This document shows positions 58,629 to 64,000 of a stretch of DNA of 64,000 nucleotides, one piece after another; position 1 is the stretch's first letter, and every line of letters begins with the position of its first letter. A program made the position numbers and the translations under genes. The stretch is from Streptomyces lavendofoliae (GTDB lineage Bacteria > Actinomycetota > Actinomycetes > Streptomycetales > Streptomycetaceae), in NCBI RefSeq assembly GCF_014649735.1, contig NZ_BMTP01000005.1:372001-436000 (forward strand). Direction: 5' to 3'. Under the pieces are notes generated by a model that saw only the letters and a list, made by a program, of their open reading frames with translations, had not been told where the DNA came from and ran no database searches.

Positions 58629-59633
58629 TCACGTACCCGCTTCGGGGGATCGGAAGTGGTGGTACAGGTGATGGACGGCGAAGCCCATCCCGTCGTACAG
58701 GGCGCGGGCGCTCTCGTTGTCCGTCTCCACCTGCAGCCACGCCGCCGAAGCGCCCTCCTCCAGCGCCCGGCGGGCGAGCGCCGCCATCACGGCCGTGCCC
58801 AGGCCGCGCCGCCGGTACGCCGGGTCCACCTCGACCGCCATGAAGCCGGCCCACCGCCCGTCCACGACACACCGCCCGACGGCCGCGGGCACGTCGCCGT
58901 CACCCGGCGCCGAGGCGAACCACACCGACGGTCCGGCGCCGAGGACGCGCAGCATGTGGGGGCCCGGCTCGCCGCCCGAGCGGTGGTAGCGCCGCAGCCA
59001 CGCCCCGTCCACCGACCGGGACAGCCGTACGTCCCCGGGCTCCCGGTCGCCGACCGGCGCGAGCCCCCCGACCCGTACCTCCGCCGTGACCTCCCGGCGC
59101 CAGCCGCGCTCCTCCAGCGCCGCGCACAGCCGCTCCTGGGTCCCCTCCTCGCCGGTCGCCACCTGGACGTACGGCGGCAGGTCCCGCTCCTCGTACCAGG
59201 CACGGGTGCGTGCCAGGGCGTCGTCGAGCGGCATGCCGGGATCACCGAGGGGAAGGGCCGAGTTGGCCCGCCGGGTGAACCCGCCGGAGGCCCGCAGCGT
59301 CCACTCCCCGAGCGGCTCGCTCTCCACCGGCTGCCAGGCCCGCGCGGTCACCCGCGCGAGTTCCCCGAAACCGGCCGCCGGGCCCCTGCGCCGGGCGGGC
59401 GCGGCCGGTACGACCTTGCCCGCGACCAGCGACGATTCCGGCATACGGACGGTCTCACCGGTCCGTCGTGTGATCAGCAGCACACCGTCGTCCCATGATG
59501 TGAGAACACCAACCGTGTCGGTGAACTTCTCCGGGCGTGCTCCAGGGTCGCTCAACCGACGGACGGACACTCTTTTTCCCACGTCAGAAGGGGTGATCCG
59601 GACCTCCAGCCGTCCGCCCGCAGTGAATTCCAC
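58629..59633 (-). CDS. GNAT-family N-acetyltransferase, two-domain
   Basis: A 334-residue protein. The N-terminal ~80 residues form a beta-rich region (VRITPSDVGKRVSVRRL, DDGVLLITRRTGETVRMP), and the C-terminal GNAT domain has the acetyl-CoA binding motif DPAYRRRGLGTAVMAALARR and the closing YDGMGFAVHHLYHHFR. The GTG at 59633 is chosen because GAGGGG lies 11 bases upstream and it starts at the conserved region; in-frame codons before it are unlikely. It is divergent from fdxA. The substrate is unknown. mshD would be a tempting guess because mshB is nearby, but the sequence does not support it specifically. Confidence 0.82.
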   Translation of the reverse strand: MEFTAGGRLEVRITPSDVGKRVSVRRLSDPGARPEKFTDTVGVLTSWDDGVLLITRRTGETVRMPESSLVAGKVVPAAPARRRGPAAGFGELARVTARAWQPVESEPLGEWTLRASGGFTRRANSALPLGDPGMPLDDALARTRAWYEERDLPPYVQVATGEEGTQERLCAALEERGWRREVTAEVRVGGLAPVGDREPGDVRLSRSVDGAWLRRYHRSGGEPGPHMLRVLGAGPSVWFASAPGDGDVPAAVGRCVVDGRWAGFMAVEVDPAYRRRGLGTAVMAALARRALEEGASAAWLQVETDNESARALYDGMGFAVHHLYHHFRSPEAGT

Positions 59634-59746
59634 AGCTGTGTCCGCCCCTCCTGTTCGGTTCCGTCCCGAGAACGGAGATACTAGGTGCGGGCATCGACGA
59701 CGCCGCGCTCCCGCGCACACAGCCCTACCGAGGAGGAACGACCAGC

Positions 59747-60067
59747 GTGACCTACGTCATCGCGCAGCCTTGTGTCGACGTCAAGGACAAGGCATGCATC
59801 GAGGAGTGCCCCGTCGACTGCATCTACGAGGGCCAGCGGTCCTTGTACATCCACCCGGACGAATGCGTCGACTGCGGTGCTTGTGAGCCGGTCTGCCCGG
59901 TCGAGGCGATCTTCTACGAGGACGACACTCCTGAGGAGTGGAAGGACTACTACAAGGCGAACGTCGAGTTCTTCGACGACCTCGGTTCGCCCGGTGGTGC
60001 CTCGAAGCTGGGCCTGATCGAGCGCGACCACCCCTTCATCGCCGCCCTGCCGCCGCAGAACGGCTGA
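59747..60067 (+). CDS. fdxA: 7Fe ferredoxin
   Basis: A 106-residue ferredoxin with a 3Fe-4S/4Fe-4S pair. Cysteines are at 9, 17, 21 and 25 (first group, PCVDVKDKACIEECPVDC) and 40, 43, 46 and 50 (second group, CVDCGACEPVCP). The C-terminal extension DYYKANVEFFDDLGSPGGAS is typical of actinobacterial FdxA. It carries electrons at low potential for cytochromes P450 and other reductases. The GTG start has GAGGAGG at nine bases. A hairpin follows and dapC lies downstream in the same direction. Confidence 0.96.
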   Translation: MTYVIAQPCVDVKDKACIEECPVDCIYEGQRSLYIHPDECVDCGACEPVCPVEAIFYEDDTPEEWKDYYKANVEFFDDLGSPGGASKLGLIERDHPFIAALPPQNG

Positions 60068-60079
60068 TCGCGCGCCCTC

Positions 60080-60111
60080 GGTCCCGTACGGCTCCGCCGC
60101 TGTACGGGACC
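60080..60111 (+). terminator. Hairpin between fdxA and dapC
   Basis: A perfect 10-bp stem (GGTCCCGTAC / GTACGGGACC) with a 12-base loop, 12 bases after the fdxA stop and 36 bases before the dapC start. It could partly terminate the fdxA mRNA. Confidence 0.6.
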
Positions 60112-60147
60112 GACGCGTATCGACCCGAGCAGAAGAAAGCGAGCACC

Positions 60148-61245
60148 GTGTCCTCCCCCGTCTCCTCACGCCTCCCCGTCTTCCCGTGGGACAGGCTCGA
60201 GCCGTACAAGAAGACGGCCGCGGCCCACCCGGACGGCATCGTGGACCTGTCCGTCGGCACGCCGGTGGACCCCGTCCCCGAGGTGGTCCGCCGGGCGCTG
60301 GTGGCCGCGGCGGACTCGCCGGGCTATCCGACGGTGTGGGGGACCGGGGAGCTGCGCGACGCGCTCACCGGCTGGTGCGAGCGGCGCCTCGGCGCGCGCG
60401 GCTTCGCGCACACCAACGTGCTGCCGGTCGTCGGCTCCAAGGAGCTGGTCGCCTGGCTGCCGACCCAGCTCGGCCTGGGCGCCGGTGACACGGTGGCCCA
60501 CCCCCGGCTCGCCTACCCGACGTACGAGGTCGGCGCCCGGCTGTGCGGCGCGACGCCGGTCGTCTACGACGACCCGACGGAGCTGGACCCGGCCGGGCTG
60601 AAGCTGCTGTGGCTGAACTCGCCGTCCAACCCGACCGGCGCGGTCCTGCCCAAGGACGAGCTGGTCCGGATCGTCGCCTGGGCGCGCGAACACGGCGTCC
60701 TCGTCCTCAGCGACGAGTGCTACCTGGAGCTCGGCTGGGAGGCCGAGCCCGTCTCCGTACTGCACCCGGACGTGTGCGGCGGTTCGTACGAGGGGATCGT
60801 CGCCGTCCACTCGCTGTCCAAGCGCTCGAACCTGGCCGGCTACCGTGCCGCGTTCGTCGCGGGGGACGCGGCGGTGCTCGGCGAGCTGCTCCGGATCCGC
60901 AAGCACGGCGGGATGATGACGCCGGCGCCGGTGCAGGCGGCGACGGTCGCCGCGCTCGGTGACGACGCGCACGTGGCCGAGCAGCGCGCCCGGTACGCGG
61001 CGCGGCGCGGCGCGCTGCGCACGGCGCTGGAGTCGCACGGCTTCCGGATCGAGCACAGCGAGGCGAGCCTGTACCTGTGGGCGACCCGCGACGAGCCCTG
61101 CTGGGACACCGTCGCCCACCTGGCGTCCCTGGGGATCCTGGTCGCCCCCGGCGACTTCTACGGCGAGGCGGGCGAGCGGTTCGTGCGGGTGGCGTTCACG
61201 GCCACCGACGAGCGGGTCGAGGCCGCGGTCAAGCGGCTGGGCTGA
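60148..61245 (+). CDS. dapC: Succinyldiaminopimelate transaminase
   Basis: A 365-residue class I/II aminotransferase. The PLP lysine is in SLSKRSNLAGYRAAF and the preceding LWLNSPSNPTGAVLP and LSDECYLEL segments belong to the same fold. DapC converts N-succinyl-2-amino-6-oxopimelate to succinyl-diaminopimelate in lysine and peptidoglycan synthesis. In actinobacteria dapC usually follows fdxA, as here. GTG at 60148 with an upstream GAAGAAAGCGAG region is the natural start. A terminator follows. Confidence 0.94.
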   Translation: MSSPVSSRLPVFPWDRLEPYKKTAAAHPDGIVDLSVGTPVDPVPEVVRRALVAAADSPGYPTVWGTGELRDALTGWCERRLGARGFAHTNVLPVVGSKELVAWLPTQLGLGAGDTVAHPRLAYPTYEVGARLCGATPVVYDDPTELDPAGLKLLWLNSPSNPTGAVLPKDELVRIVAWAREHGVLVLSDECYLELGWEAEPVSVLHPDVCGGSYEGIVAVHSLSKRSNLAGYRAAFVAGDAAVLGELLRIRKHGGMMTPAPVQAATVAALGDDAHVAEQRARYAARRGALRTALESHGFRIEHSEASLYLWATRDEPCWDTVAHLASLGILVAPGDFYGEAGERFVRVAFTATDERVEAAVKRLG

Positions 61246-61254
61246 GACACACCG

Positions 61255-61291
61255 AAGGGCCCGGGGAGAGTGCGCGGCTCCCCGGGCCCTT
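61255..61291. terminator. Terminator after dapC
   Basis: A perfect 14-bp stem (AAGGGCCCGGGGAG at 61255-61268, partner 61278-61291) is followed by TTCG. It is convergent with the secreted-protein gene. Confidence 0.85.
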
Positions 61292-61306
61292 TCGCGTACG
61301 CGGGTC

Positions 61307-61735
61307 CTACTCGCCGAGCGCCGGGAGGGTCTTCACCGGCAGCTCCGCCGGAACGCCGCCGCCGAGCGCGTCGGCGGGCGCGGCGGAGGTGGCGCCGCCG
61401 ACGAGCTTCCCGGCGCCGCCGGCCGCGTCACCGGCGGCCTTCCGGGCGGCGGGGGTGGCCGCCCCGCCCGTCCCGGCGACGGTCTCGCCCGCGACGGGTA
61501 CGGCCCGCTCGACCGCCTGGCCGCCGGCCTCGCCGGCCAGACCGGTCGTGCCGGTGGCGGCGTCGCTGACGGTGTCGGTCGCCGAGGCGGTGTCCGGGCT
61601 GCTCACGCCGCCCAGCTCGGGGGCTGCGGGGAGGTCCACGGCGCTTGCGGAGCCGGCCGCACCGACCACGGGAGCTGCGCCCGCTGCGATCAGCAGCGCG
61701 GCACGGGCGATCCGGCGGGTCAGGGGGAGGGACAT
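61307..61735 (-). CDS. Secreted Ala-rich small protein
   Basis: A 142-residue exported protein. The signal peptide is MSLPLTRRIARAALLIAAGA with cleavage after the following Ala-rich stretch (ASA-VDLP). The mature part is low complexity (Ala, Gly, Thr, Val; TGTTGLAGEAGGQAVERAVP) with repeated GG and AxxxA patterns. I recall this as a conserved Streptomyces secreted protein; some databases label it as ATP-binding, but I see no P-loop. The start has AAGGAG at four bases. A 15-bp palindrome lies ~115 bases upstream. Confidence 0.82.
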   Translation of the reverse strand: MSLPLTRRIARAALLIAAGAAPVVGAAGSASAVDLPAAPELGGVSSPDTASATDTVSDAATGTTGLAGEAGGQAVERAVPVAGETVAGTGGAATPAARKAAGDAAGGAGKLVGGATSAAPADALGGGVPAELPVKTLPALGE

Positions 61736-61849
61736 GATGCTCCTTCGACGGGAGAGGTCGTGTGACGGTGGTGCCTGTCCGACGATCGGACGCCGTGACA
61801 ACCGCTCGGGGGGCGGGGGAGGTTGCGGAGAGGCCGGGTAAAGAGTTGG

Positions 61850-61864
61850 TAATGCGTCGCATTA
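61850..61864. promoter_or_regulatory. 15-bp perfect palindrome
   Basis: TAATGCG-T-CGCATTA, in an otherwise GC-rich region, 115 bases upstream of the secreted-protein gene. It has the form of an operator for a dimeric regulator; I cannot name the protein. Confidence 0.55.
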
Positions 61865-62040
61865 TCGGCTCCACCCGAAGCGGGGCAAAACGATGGAGCT
61901 CCGATGACGTGAGGAACCGTCACTTCCCGGTGCGGGTACGGAAAAAGGGCGGTGGGCGCGCGCCGGATCGCGTACGGCCGTTGACGGGACGGCGAGTGCC
62001 TCTCCCGGGTGAAGCCCCGTACGCGCGCCCGGGTGCGTGG

Positions 62041-62175
62041 CGGCGCGCGGGGCGGGGCGTGCGGGGCGGGGCGCGGGGCGGGGCGGGATGCGCGGTGCGG
62101 GGCGGGGCGCGGGGCGGGATGCGCGGTGCGGTGCGGGACGTTGGTGCGGTGCGGTGCGGTGCGGTGCGGTGCGTG
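62041..62175. repeat. G-rich low-complexity repeats
   Basis: The plus strand holds GGGGCGGGGCGC-type runs repeated with GGGATGCGCGGTGCGG units (near 62085 and 62117), then about six copies of GTGCG (62143-62173). The region lies between the LuxR-type gene (stop at 62221) and the secreted-protein gene. It has many G-runs and no coding signal that I trust. Confidence 0.8.
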
Positions 62176-62220
62176 GCGGGGGCGCGCGGTGCGGGGCGTG
62201 CGGGGTTGTGCGGTTCCGGG

Positions 62221-63303
62221 TCAGTCGGACGTGAAGGGCGACGCCGGTCGGTGCGGCGCGGCGCCCTCGGGGTCGCCGGGGGCGCCGCCGGGGGCCGCGT
62301 CGTCGAGGAGTCCGGAGCCGGCGAGCAGGAAACCCAGCTGGGCGCGGCTGTTGCTGCCGAAGTGCTCGGCGACCTTGCGGATGTGCGACACGACGGTCCG
62401 GCGGCTCAGGCCGATCCTGCGGGCGATGCGCTCGTCCGTCTCCCCCTCGACCATGGCCCGCAGGATCGTCCGCTGGAGATCGCTCATGAACGGACTGTCG
62501 GGCCGGCGGGACACCGAGGGGTCGACCGGCGCGGCCTGCGCCCAGGAGCGCTCGAACATCACCCGGAGGTACCGGACCAGGTCCGGATGGGTCGCGATCA
62601 GCATGGCGTGCCCCGCGTCCTCGGCGGAGGGGAGGAACGCCACGTCCTGGTCGCAGATGATCAGTTGGTCGGACATCTCGGCGAGGGTGCGGACCTCGGC
62701 GCCGTGCGCGAGGAGCTGCTCGATGTGGGTGAGGGTCGGCTTGTGGGTCCGCGCGGAGTGCTGGTACAGCGTGCGCTGGCGCACGCCCCGCGCGAGCAGC
62801 GGCAGGCTCAGCGCGACGCCCCGCTGCAGCAGCTCGGCCGGCAGGCCGCCACCCGGCTGGGCGACGAGGACCTCGGTGACGCAGCTCTGCGCCGCGGCCT
62901 CGAGCGCGTGGTGGATGGCGCGCTTGCCGTGGACGACGCTGAGGCTCTCCTTCGTACGGCCCCTGCCCTCGGAGTACACGGAGTCGTACGCCGCCACGGC
63001 GGCACGGATCTCCGACGCCTCCCGCCGCAGGCGCGTCATCGCCTCTTCCAGGGGGCGGAGGGCGGCCTCGGCGGCGACGGGCGGCGGAACCGCGCGGGCC
63101 GGCCCGTCCTCCTCGCCGGGCGTGACGAGGAGTTGAAGTTTTCGCAAGCAATCCGGTATGACGTCGATAAAGATATCGCCTTCAACTACCGCTTGGCGGT
63201 ACAGCCCCTTCGCCCAATCGCAGGGAGCCTTTGGCTCGGCTTGGCCGCAATTGGGCGCCGTTGCGCACCTCTGATGCCGCTTCACAGATGTGCAATGTAA
63301 CAT
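62221..63303 (-). CDS. LuxR-family (C-terminal HTH) regulator with TTA second codon
   Basis: A 360-residue regulator. The C-terminal LuxR-type helix-turn-helix is LQRTILRAMVEGETDERIAR followed by RIGLSRRTVVSHIRKVAEHF. The middle part (LSVVHGKRAIHHALEAAAQS, to HPDLVRYLRVMFERSWAQA) is a phospholipase-D-like fold seen in many Streptomyces HTH proteins, and the N-terminal region (LYRQAVVEGDIFIDVIPDCL) is the family's first helical domain. The ATG at 63303 is followed by TTA, the leucine codon read by bldA tRNA, so expression may be tied to development. The first 65 codons have weak third-position bias. This is the only regulator of the window with such a codon. Confidence 0.85.
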   Translation of the reverse strand: MLHCTSVKRHQRCATAPNCGQAEPKAPCDWAKGLYRQAVVEGDIFIDVIPDCLRKLQLLVTPGEEDGPARAVPPPVAAEAALRPLEEAMTRLRREASEIRAAVAAYDSVYSEGRGRTKESLSVVHGKRAIHHALEAAAQSCVTEVLVAQPGGGLPAELLQRGVALSLPLLARGVRQRTLYQHSARTHKPTLTHIEQLLAHGAEVRTLAEMSDQLIICDQDVAFLPSAEDAGHAMLIATHPDLVRYLRVMFERSWAQAAPVDPSVSRRPDSPFMSDLQRTILRAMVEGETDERIARRIGLSRRTVVSHIRKVAEHFGSNSRAQLGFLLAGSGLLDDAAPGGAPGDPEGAAPHRPASPFTSD

Positions 63304-63671
63304 CAGGCAACTCTTTCGGATGGCCCTTCAGCCGGGCGCTGAGTAAGGATCGATAGCGAGGATCGCCGTGCGGGGGGACGGGGTCTTGCCTTGCCCTCGC
63401 CGGATCTGCGCGCTCATTCGCTTCGGCAGGGTAGGTAGCTCATGCGTACGTCCCTTTCCCGCCGGACCCGGTGCTGTGGTGACAGGCCGGGGACCGGAGG
63501 CCCTGCCCCGTGTCCGGGGCTGCCCGGGCCGCTCGCGGCAGCGGCTCCGGTGCGCAGGTCGCCGAACTGACAGATCCTCGAGGTCGCAACACCTGGCACA
63601 CCGAGGGTGCTTCCTCGGCGTGCGGATCGCATGCGGGTCACCGCTGAAACACTGAAAAACGGGGGAGCGAA

Positions 63672-64000
63672 GTGGGCGAAATCGTCCGACTTCAGGTAGG
63701 CGCAAGTGTGGACATACCAGTTTCCGTATCGATACAGCCCGGTATGTCGGTTCTTTCTCTGCTGGCAGACACCTTCGGGGTGCCGCAGGGGGTTCCGGCG
63801 AACTGGCGGAGGTCGCTGAGGGCGGCCTGCCCGGACCGTCTGCCGGACGTGGCCGGGCCCCTCACCTCGACGGGCACCCTTCATGTGCCCCGCCTTCTCT
63901 GGATGGGCGGGGACCAGGACGGCAGGAGCGTCCGGGAGGAGACCCAGAGAATTGCCGAGACGGCGCCGGAGGCGCTGATCGCCGATCTCGGGCGGTTGTA
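63672..64000 (+). CDS. Partial gene at right edge, unidentified
   Basis: An open reading frame of 109 codons plus two bases runs off the window. The GTG at 63672 has GGGGGAG five bases upstream. The translation contains MSVLSLLADTFGVPQGVPAN followed by WRRSLRAACPDRL, and later TGTLHVPRLLWMGGDQDGRS; the layout (short sensory strand region, then 'W....RAACPDRL..V') recalls the N-terminal domain of ArsR-type regulators of the DUF5937 group, but this is a guess. Third-position GC is low in the first ~35 codons and normal afterwards. The region 63304-63671 before it has no gene that I can support. Confidence 0.5.
   Translation, partial: MGEIVRLQVGASVDIPVSVSIQPGMSVLSLLADTFGVPQGVPANWRRSLRAACPDRLPDVAGPLTSTGTLHVPRLLWMGGDQDGRSVREETQRIAETAPEALIADLGRL

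Noticed and set aside
58629..59633. Naming the GNAT enzyme mshD (mycothiol synthase)
   Set aside because: mshB is nearby, but the N-terminal half does not look like the first GNAT domain of MshD, and I remember mshD elsewhere on Streptomyces chromosomes.
63442..63570. 42-codon plus-strand frame with a basic start (MRTSLSRRTRCCGDR)
   Set aside because: It begins like actinobacterial leader peptides, but it lacks the H-x-D-L-x-R-x-x-S-A-x-C motif and is Pro/Gly-rich afterwards. Not listed as a gene.

Overview
The window is about 64 kb of very GC-rich, gene-dense DNA. Third codon positions are almost always G or C, GTG and TTG starts are common, and WhiB-like, SpoIIE/HATPase, mycothiol and BldK-type peptide-transport genes are present. 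Together these point to the core chromosome of a Streptomyces (Actinomycetota). The gene order (fumarases, wblI, glpX, xseAB, ispH, ppgK, ychF, later typA, two oligopeptide transporters, mshB, fdxA, dapC) agrees with what I remember of the region around SCO5041-SCO5130 in S. coelicolor; that comparison is from memory, not from a search. I saw no rRNA, tRNA, insertion sequence, prophage or CRISPR array.

Left third (1-25 kb): a DUF402 gene cut by the window edge; a class II and a class I fumarase separated by a secreted lipase-like protein; a LiaF-like DUF1707 protein; a WhiB-like regulator; class II fructose bisphosphatase; DUF4245 protein; a malonic-semialdehyde-reductase-like nitroreductase behind an operator-like inverted repeat; exonuclease VII (xseA-xseB); a Tat-exported sulfatase preceded by a short cysteine-ending leader peptide and a possible attenuator; ispH, ppgK, a DUF6542 membrane protein, ychF; a GPP34 protein; a nickel-binding-type small protein; a threonine-synthase-like PLP enzyme; a secreted subtilase; a DUF4190 membrane protein; a GntR regulator; a SPOR-like small protein and a Nudix hydrolase.

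Middle (25-40 kb): a stand-alone HATPase next to an 845-residue PAS-PAS-GAF-PP2C-HATPase phosphatase (partner-switching signalling); a membrane protein that seems to have lost an N-terminal TPM domain; a three-gene succinate dehydrogenase/fumarate reductase operon; a small coiled-coil protein with a duplicated 3' end; an unusual 788-residue solute-binding lipoprotein; and the translational GTPase typA.

Right third (40-64 kb): two complete five-gene oligopeptide ABC transporter cassettes in tandem (binding lipoprotein, two permeases, two ATPases each), facing a serine oligopeptidase; then a small membrane protein, mshB (mycothiol synthesis), a DUF6113 membrane protein, a large membrane protein with peptidoglycan-binding-type domains, a SirB1-like protein, a GNAT acetyltransferase, 7Fe ferredoxin fdxA with dapC (lysine/diaminopimelate), a secreted Ala-rich protein, a LuxR-type regulator whose second codon is the rare TTA, and a partial gene at the right edge.

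Recurrent themes: ten genes appear to start as leaderless transcripts (a TANNNT box 6-7 bases before the start codon); strong hairpin terminators sit between convergent genes; and several intergenic spaces carry short tandem repeats with repeat units of 15 to 61 bp.
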